A stretch of 42,636 nt of DNA from Sphingobacteriaceae bacterium (GCA_947453445.1 CANGGP010000025.1:1-42636); one strand, 5' to 3'; shown: positions 1 through 8,663, counted from the first letter of the stretch. Program-made: numbers and translations. Notes: generated by a model not told the origin, from the letters alone.

Positions 1-1407
1 TTATCGTTCATGAAAGATTTTGAATACGAATCACATTTGTTAGGTATTCCGGTAAGAACAAGACACAATGAGGTAGCGCCTGCGCAATTTGAATGTGCAC
101 CTGTATTTGAAGAAATTAATATTGCAGTTGATCACAATCAGTTATTAATGGATGTGATGGAAAAAGTAGCCATTCGTCATAACTTCCGTGTGTTGTTGCA
201 TGAAAAACCTTATGCCGGTGTGAATGGTAGCGGTAAACACAATAACTGGAGTTTGGCAACCAATACCGGTAAAAATTTATTGTCGCCGGGAAAAACACCA
301 AAAACCAATTTGCAATTTTTGACATTTTTCATCAACACCGTTAAAGCGGTGCATGAACATGCCGATTTATTGAGAGCAAGTATTGCTTCGGCAAATAACG
401 ATCATCGCTTGGGTGCAAACGAAGCGCCTCCAGCCATTATGAGTGTATTTGTTGGCGAACAATTAAATAAAATCTTAGATGAAATAGAAAAGAGTGTAGG
501 GGATAAGAAATTAAGTCCTGAAGAAAAAACAGCACTTAAACTTAGCATCGGAAAAATTCCTGATATTTTATTAGACAATACCGATCGTAACAGAACATCA
601 CCATTTGCCTTTACAGGCAATAAATTTGAATTCAGAGCGGTTGGTTCATCGGCCAATTGCGCCGGTGCCATGACCGTGTTGAACGCCATCATGACAGATC
701 AATTGATTGAATTTAAAAAAGATGTTGATGGTTTGATGTCGAGCAAAAACATGGAAAAGGATGATGCCATTTTACATGTTTTAAAGAAATACATTACAGA
801 TTCGAAAAAAATTCGTTTTGAAGGCAATGGTTACGGTGATGAATGGAAGGCTGAAGCTAAAAAACGTGGCTTGAACAATATTCCTACAACGCCAGGTGCA
901 TTGGATTTTTTCATCAGTAAAAAATCATTGGCCTTGTTCGAAAAACTGCACATTTTAACGCACCGCGAACAAGAAGCACGTTATGAAATTTATTTGGAAA
1001 CATACACCAAAAAAATTCAGATTGAATCACGCATTATTGCTGACATGGTGAATAATCAAATTATTCCTGCAGCAATTACCTATCAAAAAGTGTTGATTGA
1101 CAATGTAAACGGATTAAAAAATATTTTAGCTGATAAGGATTATAAAGCGGCTGCCGATATGCAGTTGTCATTGATTAAAGAAATCAGTGAGCGTGTTAGT
1201 ATTGTTGGTAAAAGCGCTGAAGCCATGCGTGAAGCCAGAAAATCGGCAAATAACATTGTTGGTGGACGCAAACAAGCAGAAGCATATTGCGAAAAGGTTA
1301 AGCCGTTTTTTGAGCAAATCAGATACCACGTTGATAAATTGGAATACATAATTGACGACGCTACTTGGCCTTTGCCAAAGTACCGTGAAATGTTGTATTT
1401 AAGATAA
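1..1407 (+). CDS. glnN: Glutamine synthetase type III, C-terminal part (5' end outside window)
   Basis: This is the last ~468 residues of a type III glutamine synthetase, which makes glutamine from glutamate, ammonia and ATP in the cytoplasm. The frame is open from base 1, so the Met at position 10 is internal; full-length GSIII proteins are about 700-730 residues, so roughly 260 N-terminal residues are missing. Family-specific stretches are clear: TRHNEVAPAQFE near the start, NDHRLGANEAPPA around residue 130, and the arginine-containing DRNRTSPFAFTGNKFEFR segment followed by GSSANCAGAM. These belong to the nucleotide and glutamate binding region. The C-terminal ~200 residues form the helical extension typical of GSIII (R-rich, A-rich, ending PKYREMLYLR). 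The next gene follows after about 55 bases on the same strand. GSIII is the common form in Bacteroidota, which supports the taxonomic call. Confidence 0.96.
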   Translation, partial: LSFMKDFEYESHLLGIPVRTRHNEVAPAQFECAPVFEEINIAVDHNQLLMDVMEKVAIRHNFRVLLHEKPYAGVNGSGKHNNWSLATNTGKNLLSPGKTPKTNLQFLTFFINTVKAVHEHADLLRASIASANNDHRLGANEAPPAIMSVFVGEQLNKILDEIEKSVGDKKLSPEEKTALKLSIGKIPDILLDNTDRNRTSPFAFTGNKFEFRAVGSSANCAGAMTVLNAIMTDQLIEFKKDVDGLMSSKNMEKDDAILHVLKKYITDSKKIRFEGNGYGDEWKAEAKKRGLNNIPTTPGALDFFISKKSLALFEKLHILTHREQEARYEIYLETYTKKIQIESRIIADMVNNQIIPAAITYQKVLIDNVNGLKNILADKDYKAAADMQLSLIKEISERVSIVGKSAEAMREARKSANNIVGGRKQAEAYCEKVKPFFEQIRYHVDKLEYIIDDATWPLPKYREMLYLR

Positions 1408-1463
1408 TTCGGGTTTTTGTACTTCGTTTTTGCTGATTTTGTTGTTAATTTGATGCCATATTG

Positions 1464-2075
1464 ATGGCAGCGCCTTATCACATTATCAGCAAAAACCATG
1501 GTATTCTTTATAAGGATAAAGGATCCAAATTTTTTGCATTTTGTTTTTTTGTAGCGAGCGAACAAGACATTAAGCTGCATTTACTGGCCTTAAAAAAGGA
1601 ACACCCTTCGGCTACTCACCATTGTTATGCTTGGGTTTTGGGGAGCGATAAACAAATAACGCGCGCCAACGACGACGGTGAACCCGGCAACACTGCAGGT
1701 AAACCCATTTTGGCGCAAATTCAATCGAAAGGCTTGATTAATTGTTTGGTGGTGGTGGTGCGTTATTTTGGCGGTACCCTTTTGGGAGTTAATGGATTGA
1801 TTAACGCCTACAAATCGGCAGCCGCTGAAGTGCTAGCTGCAGCAGAGATACAAGAGTTTTACCCCTTAAAGGTTTTTAAAATTGAATGTGATGCAACGCA
1901 GTTAAGCAAAGTGATGCGCAGCTTAAAACAATTGGATGCAAAAATTTTGTCACAGGATTTTAATGCGGCTTATGAAATACAATTTCAATTGAAGGCAGCG
2001 AATGAAAACGCCTTAACTGAAGCATTAAAAGAAAATTACAGTGTTAAGTTAATTGAATTAAATTCCAAGGAATGA
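1464..2075 (+). CDS. IMPACT/YigZ family protein
   Basis: This is a 203-residue protein of the IMPACT/YigZ (UPF0029) family. The hallmark is DDGEPGNTAGKPIL followed by VVVVRYFGGTLLGVNGL and AYKSAA, which together form the N-terminal ribosomal-protein-S5-like domain. The last ~70 residues fit the DUF1949 ferredoxin-like domain found in the bacterial members. The bacterial function is poorly defined; eukaryotic IMPACT regulates translation through GCN1/GCN2, and that role should not be transferred. I chose ATG 1464; a TTG codon lies directly before it at 1461. The stop overlaps the start of the next gene in an ATGA arrangement, so the two are probably co-transcribed and translationally coupled. 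Confidence 0.9.
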   Translation: MAAPYHIISKNHGILYKDKGSKFFAFCFFVASEQDIKLHLLALKKEHPSATHHCYAWVLGSDKQITRANDDGEPGNTAGKPILAQIQSKGLINCLVVVVRYFGGTLLGVNGLINAYKSAAAEVLAAAEIQEFYPLKVFKIECDATQLSKVMRSLKQLDAKILSQDFNAAYEIQFQLKAANENALTEALKENYSVKLIELNSKE

Positions 2076-3025
2076 AAAAGATGAAAACAAAAAGTGATTA
2101 CGAATTATTAAAATCAATGTGTGCCATACACGCCCCAAGTGGTAATGAAGTGGCCATGAAAGATTTTGTTTTGGATTATATTAAAACACATGTGAAGTCG
2201 TGGAAACACCAGCCTAAAATTTATGCGGGTAAGGATTTTCAAGACAATATTATTTTGGTCTTTGGGAAGCCCCGAACAGCTGTGTTTGCGCATATGGACA
2301 GCATAGGCTTTACAGTTCGGTACGGCAATCAATTGGTGAAAATTGGCGGTCCGGTTTTAAAAGAAGGCACCAAATTAATTGGATTAAAAGATGAAAAATG
2401 GCACGATGCCAGTTTGCACATCGCCTTGAACAAGGATAAAAGTTTAAAGGGGTTGGAATATGTTTCAGATGTATTGTTTGATACCGGTACAGAATTAACG
2501 TATAAACCAAATTGGCGTGAGGACAAAGACTTTGTGCAGTGTTGTTATATGGATAATCGTTTGGGTGTATACAATGCTTTGCGATTGGCCGAAACCATGA
2601 AGGATGGGGCCTTGGTATTTAGTACTTGGGAGGAGCATGGCGGCGGCAGTGTTGCTTATTTGCAAAAATTCTTGGCCGAAAAGTATGGCATACGACAAGG
2701 TTTAATTTCAGATATATCATGGATTTCGGACGGGGTGCATTTTGGTAAAGGGCCTGTGATTAGTATGCGTGACAGTTTAATTCCTCGAAAAAGTTTTATA
2801 CGGCGCATTATTGATATTGCCAAAAAACATGCTTGTGCTTATCAGTTGGAAGTGGAAGGTAGTGGCGGCAGCGATGCCAAAGAACTGCAAATGGCGGCAT
2901 TTCCATGGGATTGGTGTTTTATTGGTGCGGCGGAAGAAAACGTTCACACACCGGATGAAAAAGTGCATAAAAAAGACATTGAAAACATGATTGCCTTGTA
3001 CAAGGTTTTATTAAAAGCACTTTGA
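2072..3025 (+). CDS. M42 family metallo-aminopeptidase
   Basis: This is a 317-residue peptidase of family M42 (glutamyl aminopeptidase/endoglucanase-like, clan MH), a cytoplasmic enzyme removing N-terminal residues from peptides. The two-metal site is complete: H74 and D76 in AHMDSIG, bridging D161 in MDNRLG, the catalytic pair E187-E188 in TWEEHGG, D214 in LISDISW, and H292 in VHTPDE. The GGSDA segment at 266-270 is also typical. It is slightly shorter than most M42 enzymes (about 340-360). M42 proteins often assemble into dodecameric tetrahedral particles; whether this one does cannot be seen. The start overlaps the upstream stop by ATGA; a second in-frame ATG at 2081 is possible. The intergenic repeat at 3105-3300 follows the stop. 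Confidence 0.93.
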   Translation: MKKMKTKSDYELLKSMCAIHAPSGNEVAMKDFVLDYIKTHVKSWKHQPKIYAGKDFQDNIILVFGKPRTAVFAHMDSIGFTVRYGNQLVKIGGPVLKEGTKLIGLKDEKWHDASLHIALNKDKSLKGLEYVSDVLFDTGTELTYKPNWREDKDFVQCCYMDNRLGVYNALRLAETMKDGALVFSTWEEHGGGSVAYLQKFLAEKYGIRQGLISDISWISDGVHFGKGPVISMRDSLIPRKSFIRRIIDIAKKHACAYQLEVEGSGGSDAKELQMAAFPWDWCFIGAAEENVHTPDEKVHKKDIENMIALYKVLLKAL

Positions 3026-3104
3026 TTGCGTTGTGCCTTTTACGTTTCGTGACGGTTACAAAGAAATTAAAATAAAGGGCATTTCGTAATGTTAAGGTTT
3101 GGGA

Positions 3105-3300
3105 TGCGCCAGGGATTGAAATAGAGGCAGGCGATGGCCTTGCGTAATGCCTGTTAGGCGAGGAGGCTCAGCAACAGCGTAATGAGACCCCGCAGCCTTA
3201 CAGGCAAAGCTAAGGACGAGCCTGCCGGCATGAAAAGCCCGGGCCCGAAGCGCAAAATATCGGCAGTGTTTTTGGTTTTGCGCGAAGGGCGGCGCCCAAA
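3105..3300 (+). repeat. Interspersed intergenic repeat, copy 1 (head-landmark-hairpin-tail type)
   Basis: A GC-rich block fills most of the 337-base gap between two convergent genes. It begins with TGCGCCAGGGATTGAA (3105-3120), has AGCCCGGGCCCG at 3236-3247, then a perfect 8-bp hairpin (GCGCAAAA at 3250-3257 with TTTTGCGC at 3276-3283), and ends with GCGCCCAAA at 3292-3300. A smaller inner stem, CCTTA/TAAGG, lies at 3196-3215. The same order of landmarks occurs on the minus strand at 36619-36980 and 37763-37891. No convincing gene is present; reading frames crossing it are neither conserved nor protein-like. Confidence 0.75.
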
Positions 3301-3362
3301 AAAAATTTTTGATAAAATTGTTCAAAGTACAATCATTAATGATTGTGTTGGATGCTGCAAAC

Positions 3363-4208
3363 TTAAAAGTGATAGTCTTTATTTTTGCGATTGAAATCCA
3401 TTTCCGTAAAATTTTTGTTGACTTCAATTTCGGTGAAATCGTAGGTTTCAAACATTTCTTTTTCATCAAAAATGCTGATGCTTATTGGCAGCATTGTTTT
3501 TTCGTCGATGTACACCACGGCCCTTTTGAGGAAGAGGTTGGGGACTTTTAAAATGCTTCCGCTTTTGAGATAAGAAAAGTCGTTGATTAAATTGTTTTTG
3601 TAACGGATGATGTGCTCATTGACAATTAATTTGCCTGCAATTAAACTAACGGTTTCTTTATTGCCGACTGTATAATTGATATAACGGAATTGGTTATTGT
3701 TGTATTCAAGCAAGTAACATGAGCGGTTATTTTTGATGCATTTGCCATGCAAGGTAAAGTTTGCGAGTCCTTCGGGATCTTTGCTAATAATAAGCGCCAG
3801 GGCTTTAATGATAAAATCGAAACCCAGTTCGTGGATGCTGTAGTGTTGGTTTTTGCGCATGATGTTACCGGTGGGATCTAACTTGATGGAAACAAAAGCG
3901 AGGGTAGGTGATTTTACGAGGGCTTTATCGGCATCGGTTTGACTGTTGTATAAAATTTCGAGTTTTTTTGCCGGGTTCACCAAATACACTTTGCGAGGTT
4001 TGCATTGTAATTTAACTTCAGAATGAACCGTGTGAAATTCGTTTAAGCCCCTTTCGACAGCGGTGACTTTGTATTGCACGCTGCGCATGTTTTTAACCGA
4101 ATCGAATAATTGGTGAATAATTTTTGTGAGTTTAGGATCGGCAGGTGTTGGGGCCGGAAAGAGGGACAATAAAATCGGGAAAAGAAAAAATATGGTATAT
4201 GTTTTCAC
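3363..4208 (-). CDS. DUF1571 domain exported protein
   Basis: This is a 281-residue protein with an N-terminal signal peptide (MKT, then a hydrophobic run to about residue 20, with a likely cut after the PAPTPA region). There is no lipobox cysteine, so it is probably a soluble periplasmic protein. The body matches the DUF1571 pattern: an early 'MRSVQYKVTAVERG' strand, 'CKPRKVYLV' and 'YNNNQFRYINYTVG', then alternating strand patterns resembling the LolA/LppX fold. Such proteins are thought to bind lipids or other hydrophobic ligands, but no function is established and none is assigned here. It is divergent from kdsB, with only 62 bases between the start codons. No partner gene is adjacent. 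Confidence 0.8.
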   Translation of the reverse strand: MKTYTIFFLFPILLSLFPAPTPADPKLTKIIHQLFDSVKNMRSVQYKVTAVERGLNEFHTVHSEVKLQCKPRKVYLVNPAKKLEILYNSQTDADKALVKSPTLAFVSIKLDPTGNIMRKNQHYSIHELGFDFIIKALALIISKDPEGLANFTLHGKCIKNNRSCYLLEYNNNQFRYINYTVGNKETVSLIAGKLIVNEHIIRYKNNLINDFSYLKSGSILKVPNLFLKRAVVYIDEKTMLPISISIFDEKEMFETYDFTEIEVNKNFTEMDFNRKNKDYHF

Positions 4209-4246
4209 TTGTTATAGTGACAGTAAAATTAGCGAATTGTTTTTGT

Positions 4247-4254
4247 TATTTTTG
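4247..4254 (+). promoter_or_regulatory. Bacteroidota -7 promoter box for kdsB
   Basis: TATTTTTG matches the Bacteroidota -7 consensus TAnnTTTG exactly and ends 16 bases before the kdsB start, which would give a very short leader. No clear TTTG -33 box is visible at the usual spacing. Confidence 0.45.
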
Positions 4255-4270
4255 ATAACAAATACTAAAG

Positions 4271-5011
4271 ATGAATATATTGGGAGTTATACCTGCGCGA
4301 TATGCCTCTACGCGCTTTCCGGGAAAGCCTTTGGCAATGATACAAGGCAAGAGCATGTTGCAACGCGTGTATGAGCAAGCAGCACTTTCAAAATTAAAAA
4401 CTTTGGTGGTGGCAACAGATGATGCGCGTATTTTTGACCATGTAACAGCCTTTGGCGGTAAGGCCATTTTAACGGAAGTAAATCATCCGAGCGGTACCGA
4501 CCGTTGTTTTGAGGCCATGAAGAAAACGGCCGGTGAGTTTGATTATGTGTTGAACATACAGGGTGATGAGCCATTTTTGAATCCTATTCAGATCAATGAG
4601 TTGGTGGATGTTTGTAACGGACAGGTTGAATTGGCCACACAAATGATTCGCTGTGAATCGGAGTCGGTGTTGTTCGACAGTGGTGAAGTGAAAATAGTAC
4701 TGAATGAAAAAAACGAGGCCATTTATTTTAGTCGTAGTGTGATTCCTTTTTTAAAAAACAAGGCACTCAGTACTTGGCATATGCATCACGACTATTACAG
4801 GCACGTGGGCATGTATGTTTATCGCAGTGATATTTTAGAAAAGATTAGTGCTTTAAAACCATCAAAATTAGAAATGGCTGAATCGCTTGAGCAATTGCGA
4901 TGGTTGGAGGCCGGTTATAAAATTAAATGTGTGATTACAGCTTACGATAGTCATTGTGTTGACACCCCTGAAGACATTGAAAAAGTTTTGAAACTGATGA
5001 AATTGGTATAA
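4271..5011 (+). CDS. kdsB: 3-deoxy-manno-octulosonate cytidylyltransferase
   Basis: KdsB activates Kdo with CTP to give CMP-Kdo, the sugar donor for the inner core of lipopolysaccharide, in the cytoplasm. The length of 246 residues equals the family norm (about 248). The N-terminal nucleotide-binding signature IPARYASTRFPGKPL (residues 6-20) is intact, as are NIQGDEPFL near residue 95, 'FSRSVIPF' near 150 and 'HVGMYVYR' near 178, all typical of the family. The end carries 'DTPEDIEKVL', also characteristic. It is followed 5 bases later by queA and is probably co-transcribed with it. The LPS role agrees with a Gram-negative envelope. Confidence 0.97.
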   Translation: MNILGVIPARYASTRFPGKPLAMIQGKSMLQRVYEQAALSKLKTLVVATDDARIFDHVTAFGGKAILTEVNHPSGTDRCFEAMKKTAGEFDYVLNIQGDEPFLNPIQINELVDVCNGQVELATQMIRCESESVLFDSGEVKIVLNEKNEAIYFSRSVIPFLKNKALSTWHMHHDYYRHVGMYVYRSDILEKISALKPSKLEMAESLEQLRWLEAGYKIKCVITAYDSHCVDTPEDIEKVLKLMKLV

Positions 5012-5016
5012 AGTAC

Positions 5017-6231
5017 ATGTCTTTGCATCCTTCTGATATTTCCATTTTGGATTACACTTATGAATTGCCGCCGGATCGTATAGCGAATTTTCCGGATCAA
5101 AAACGCGACGGTTCTAAATTGCTTTTGTATAAGGATTCGCAAATTATTGAAAGTAAGTTTCATTCAATTGTTGAACATTTACCCAATGATACAGTGTTGG
5201 TTTTTAATGATACCAAGGTGATAACGGCCAGGATAAAATTTAAAAACCAACAAGGGCAAGGTATTGAAGTATTTTGTTTGGGTCCGGCACAAAACATGAA
5301 GCCTCAGCAAGCCTTAAACAGCAAGGGGAAAGTGAATTGGCTATGTATGGTTGGGCATGTAAAAAAATGGAAGGAAGAAGCATTAAGTTTGCAAAAGGGC
5401 GACTTGCAATTAAATGTGAAATTGCTGGCAAAACATGAAGGTGATTATGAGGTGTTGTTTAACTGGTCGAATGAGCAAATACCTTTTTATGAGATACTTG
5501 AAATATTTGGGGAGTTGCCCATTCCGCCTTATTTAAAGAGGGAGAGCACTGAAACAGACGCTTTGCGTTATCAAACGGTTTATGCCGAACACAAAGGATC
5601 GGTGGCTGCGCCAACGGCGGGATTACATTTTACGGCAGAAAAGCTTGATGAACTAAAAAAGGCAGGTACTGATTGTTTGCGTTTAACATTGCATGTAGGT
5701 GCAGGCACCTTTAAGCCTGTGAAAGCCGCGAAAATGGAAGGACATTCGATGCATGCCGAATGGATGCATTTAAAAATTGAAGCTATTGAAGCGATTCAAA
5801 AGGTACTAATGAAGCGCATTGTTTGTGTGGGAACAACCAGTTTAAGAGCCTTGGAAAGTTTGTATTGGATGGGATTAAAAGCCCATTATCACAGAGGGAT
5901 AACTTTGGAGTCTTTGGAAATAAGTCAGTGGGATGTTTATGATTTGGCTCTTTCGCCAATTACGCCGGCGGAAAGTTTGCAGGCTTTATTGAATTGGATG
6001 CTTGCGAGGGGAATGGCTGATTTGCATTGCAAAACACAAATTATGATTGCACCCCCTTATCAATTAAAGATGGCGAAGGGATTGTTCACCAATTTTCATC
6101 AACCGCAAAGTACTTTGCTGTTACTTGTAGCGGCGGTGATTGGCGATGATTGGCGAAAAGTTTATGCCTATGCCTTGGCGCATGATTTTAGATTTTTGAG
6201 TTATGGAGATTCGTCTTTACTGTTAAAATAG
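5017..6231 (+). CDS. queA: S-adenosylmethionine:tRNA ribosyltransferase-isomerase
   Basis: QueA transfers and isomerises the ribosyl part of S-adenosylmethionine onto preQ1-modified tRNA to give epoxyqueuosine, in the queuosine pathway. The 404-residue protein has the expected start (LDYTYELPPDRIANFPDQKRD), the family signature GSVAAPTAGLHFT near residue 193, HVGAGTFKPV near 228, 'GTTSLRALES' near 270 and NFHQPQSTLLLLVAA near the C-terminus. It is longer than the ~350-residue proteobacterial enzymes because of insertions around residues 80-140, which is common in Bacteroidota. No other queuosine genes are nearby; pairing with kdsB appears to be incidental. Confidence 0.97.
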   Translation: MSLHPSDISILDYTYELPPDRIANFPDQKRDGSKLLLYKDSQIIESKFHSIVEHLPNDTVLVFNDTKVITARIKFKNQQGQGIEVFCLGPAQNMKPQQALNSKGKVNWLCMVGHVKKWKEEALSLQKGDLQLNVKLLAKHEGDYEVLFNWSNEQIPFYEILEIFGELPIPPYLKRESTETDALRYQTVYAEHKGSVAAPTAGLHFTAEKLDELKKAGTDCLRLTLHVGAGTFKPVKAAKMEGHSMHAEWMHLKIEAIEAIQKVLMKRIVCVGTTSLRALESLYWMGLKAHYHRGITLESLEISQWDVYDLALSPITPAESLQALLNWMLARGMADLHCKTQIMIAPPYQLKMAKGLFTNFHQPQSTLLLLVAAVIGDDWRKVYAYALAHDFRFLSYGDSSLLLK

Positions 6232-6274
6232 TCTAGAGAATTTAATCCAATGTTAAAGTGCCTTTTTTTTTGTT

Positions 6275-6282
6275 TATTTTTG
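6275..6282 (+). promoter_or_regulatory. Bacteroidota -7 promoter box for the T9SS protein gene
   Basis: TATTTTTG is an exact match to TAnnTTTG and lies 22 bases before the ATG at 6305. A T-rich tract precedes it, but no firm -33 TTTG box is seen at the usual spacing. Confidence 0.45.
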
Positions 6283-6304
6283 AAATAATAATAACCTAAA
6301 TCTT

Positions 6305-7330
6305 ATGAGAAAAATTTACTCTTTTATTGCAAGTTTTGCAGCTGTTTTTACTTTAAATGCGCAGTTAACGCAGGCCAACCATGCGCCTAATGTAGGTGAC
6401 AGTTACCAAATGTATCAATGTGATTCAACCAATATTAATCCCGGCAGCGGCGGTGCAGGTGCTACATGGAATTTTTCGACCATTAATACCCACAGTAGCG
6501 TGGTGCAAAATTACAGTGCTTCGGCTGTATCGAACATTTCTTTTCCCAATGCCTCGGTTTCGGTAAGTTCAAATACTGCAAATGTTGCTTATTATAATGC
6601 AGATGCAAGTGCGATGCGTTATTATGGCGGTACCATTACAGTGGGCACCAATGTGGTGGCATTGGTTTATACATTGGCGGCCATACAAGCAGTTTACCCA
6701 ATGACTTTAAATACCGGTACCACCAATGTTATTGGCGGTTCGCTCAGTTCTTCGGGGCTTCCGGCAACTTTTACAGGCACATCATCGGTGATGCTTGACG
6801 GTACAGGCACCTTGACCTTGCCCGGTGCAAATGCAACTTTTAACTCGGCCAGCCGTGTTGTAAACAGTCAAACCATTAGTTTTAATGCCGGTTTTTTAAG
6901 CGGCACTGTGATTCAGGTGAATTATGATTATTATGTAACGGGTATTAAAGCCCCTGCATTTAGCATTTCGAGTTCAACCTTAAACGCATCAATTGGCGGT
7001 GTTACTACACAGCAAACTGTTTTTAGAAATAAAAATGCTACTGTAACAAATACCACCACTGTAGGTTTAGATGATAACAAAGTGTTGGTGTCGCAAATTT
7101 CTGTTTATCCAAATCCTTGTAACAATGCCATCAATTTTAAATCGAATGTTTTAAACAACGCTTCATTGCAGGTATTGGATTTAACAGGTAAGGTGATTGA
7201 AAACATTGAAGTTAGAAGTGATAAATTAAATTTATCGACTTCCAATTATGCCAACGGATTGTATTTTTATAAAATTCAAAATGCTGCCGGTGAAAATATT
7301 CAAAGCGGAAAATTTACAGTAAGTCATTAA
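6305..7330 (+). CDS. Secreted protein with T9SS type A sorting domain
   Basis: This is a 341-residue exported protein. Residues 1-20 form a Sec signal peptide (MRKIYSF, hydrophobic core, then LNAQ). The central ~230 residues are rich in Ser, Thr, Asn, Gly and Ala with short strand-like repeats, as in beta-sheet surface proteins; I recognise no catalytic domain. The last ~75 residues are a type IX secretion C-terminal sorting domain: 'VSQISVYPNPCNNAINF', then 'LQVLDLTGKVIENI', then 'YANGLYFYKIQ' and a final KFTVSH. The protein should cross the outer membrane by the Por system and be released or anchored through A-LPS. It stands alone behind its own promoter box. Confidence 0.9.
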   Translation: MRKIYSFIASFAAVFTLNAQLTQANHAPNVGDSYQMYQCDSTNINPGSGGAGATWNFSTINTHSSVVQNYSASAVSNISFPNASVSVSSNTANVAYYNADASAMRYYGGTITVGTNVVALVYTLAAIQAVYPMTLNTGTTNVIGGSLSSSGLPATFTGTSSVMLDGTGTLTLPGANATFNSASRVVNSQTISFNAGFLSGTVIQVNYDYYVTGIKAPAFSISSSTLNASIGGVTTQQTVFRNKNATVTNTTTVGLDDNKVLVSQISVYPNPCNNAINFKSNVLNNASLQVLDLTGKVIENIEVRSDKLNLSTSNYANGLYFYKIQNAAGENIQSGKFTVSH

Positions 7331-7341
7331 GAAAAATGCAC

Positions 7342-7782
7342 ATGAACATTGAAGAGAGAATTAATGCCGATATAAAAGCGGCGATGTTAGCGAAGAATGC
7401 AGCCAAGCTCGAAGCCTTGCGTGCCATTAAATCGGTTGTTTTGTTGCTTAAAACTTCAGCCGAAGGTTTAACGGATGATTCGTCGAATAAGGCTTTGCAA
7501 AAGGAAGTGAAGAAACGTAAGGAAACTGCTGAAATTTATGTGGGTCAAAACCGACAGGATTTAGCAGATTCAGAATTGTTTCAGGCGGCGATTATTGAAG
7601 AGTATCTTCCAAAACAAATGGGTGAAGATGAAGTGAAGCAGGAGCTTGCTAAAATCATTGCGTCGGTTGGTGCTACCGGTGCTGCTGATTTGGGCAAGGT
7701 AATGGGAGCAGCCTCTAAATTTTTTGCCGGTAAGGCCGATAATAAAATGGTTTCGAGTTTAGTGAAACAAATGTTAGGATAA
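7342..7782 (+). CDS. YqeY/GatB-domain protein
   Basis: This is a 146-residue protein that matches the YqeY family, a free-standing relative of the tRNA-binding C-terminal domain of the GatB/GatE amidotransferase subunits. The start 'NIEERINADIKAAMLAKNAAKLEALRAIKS' is the family's N-terminal helical signature. 'IIEEYLPKQMGEDEV' lies in the middle and 'GKVMGAASKFFAGKADNKMVSSLVKQMLG' at the end. Its molecular function is unproven. ATG 7342 aligns best with the family; ATG 7336 would add two residues. In many Bacteroidota a YqeY gene sits directly after ftsZ; here it is about 8 kb away in a different context. A terminator follows the stop. Confidence 0.9.
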   Translation: MNIEERINADIKAAMLAKNAAKLEALRAIKSVVLLLKTSAEGLTDDSSNKALQKEVKKRKETAEIYVGQNRQDLADSELFQAAIIEEYLPKQMGEDEVKQELAKIIASVGATGAADLGKVMGAASKFFAGKADNKMVSSLVKQMLG

Positions 7783-7802
7783 TAAATGAATCATTTAAAA
7801 TG

Positions 7803-7831
7803 AGGCCATCAGTATTTTGATGGCCTTTTTT
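7803..7831 (+). terminator. Rho-independent terminator after the YqeY-like gene
   Basis: A 9-bp perfect stem AGGCCATCA (7803-7811) with TGATGGCCT (7818-7826), a 6-base loop and a T tract on the plus strand. It lies between convergent genes and overlaps the region just past the tonB stop, so it could serve both. Confidence 0.85.
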
Positions 7832-8663
7832 ATTTGAGCACAAATTTGATGGGTAATTGAAAATATACTTTTACGGCTTCGCCTTTTACTTTGGCCGGGG
7901 TTTTAAAATTGGGCAGCATACTTACAACGCGCAATGCTTCTTCATCTAAACCAAAACCTTTTTTATTCAATAAGTTCACTTGTTCGATTTTTCCGGATTC
8001 ATCAACCACAAAATTTACATATACTGTTCCGCCTCTGCCTTCTTCAGCTGCTTCTGAAGGATATCGCAAATTTTTAGAAATAAAACGGTAGAGGGCACTT
8101 AATCCACCTTCAAATTCGGGTGGTGTATCCACATCAATGTCTTTTTGAATTTTCTTTTGTTCAATTTTCACAAGACCCTTGCCGTCTTTACCTTTTGTTC
8201 CTTCGGTGCCATCACTGATTTCGTTTCCGGCACTGTTTGCAGTAACACTTTTTGATTCAGTGCTTATTTTTAGCACGCTTGCTTCGGTTGTATTGTTTGG
8301 TATGGTATCCTTTACCACCACATTATTGGTGATGCTTTTTTTAGGATCGGGATTGACTTTAGAAGGAATAACTTTCTTGTCGTTTTGTTTGAGTTCCTCT
8401 ATTGTTTTCTGCTCATAGGTGATGGTGTATATTTTTTCGATATTTTTTACCTGACCTCCATGCTCAGGCGTATTGGTATCAATGTGATTGCTATAATAAT
8501 AGGCAATTGACATAATGCCACCTATGCCCAATGCAGTGATAAACAAAGAGAAGAAGAGAGTGTAGCCGTAATCGGCACGTAACACATAAGCGCCATAATT
8601 TTTATTGCGGTTGGCAAAGATGAGTTCATTGACTTTTTGCTGATTATTGATGAAGTAACTCAT
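7830..8663 (-). CDS. TonB family energy transducer
   Basis: This is a 277-residue TonB-like protein that would couple the inner-membrane ExbB/ExbD proton-motive complex to outer-membrane TonB-dependent receptors. The N-terminus has the Bacteroidota-specific pattern 'NQQKVNELIFANRNKNYGAYVLR', followed by one membrane segment at about residues 32-57. A hydrophilic periplasmic linker (about 60-190) follows, rich in K, D, S and T rather than the Pro-rich linker of E. coli TonB. The C-terminal ~85 residues are the TonB_C domain: 'YPSEAAEEGRGGTVYVNFVVDE' region, 'GFGLDEEALRVV', 'PNFKTPAKVKG' and a final strand ending KFVLK. I placed the start at 8663 because the upstream 47 codons lack this pattern. 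No exbB or exbD is present in the window. Confidence 0.92.
   Translation of the reverse strand: MSYFINNQQKVNELIFANRNKNYGAYVLRADYGYTLFFSLFITALGIGGIMSIAYYYSNHIDTNTPEHGGQVKNIEKIYTITYEQKTIEELKQNDKKVIPSKVNPDPKKSITNNVVVKDTIPNNTTEASVLKISTESKSVTANSAGNEISDGTEGTKGKDGKGLVKIEQKKIQKDIDVDTPPEFEGGLSALYRFISKNLRYPSEAAEEGRGGTVYVNFVVDESGKIEQVNLLNKKGFGLDEEALRVVSMLPNFKTPAKVKGEAVKVYFQLPIKFVLK

Noticed and set aside
3092-3469. Reading frame of 125 codons across the intergenic repeat on the minus strand
   Set aside because: It overlaps the end of the DUF1571 gene in another frame and runs through the hairpin-rich repeat; composition is not protein-like.
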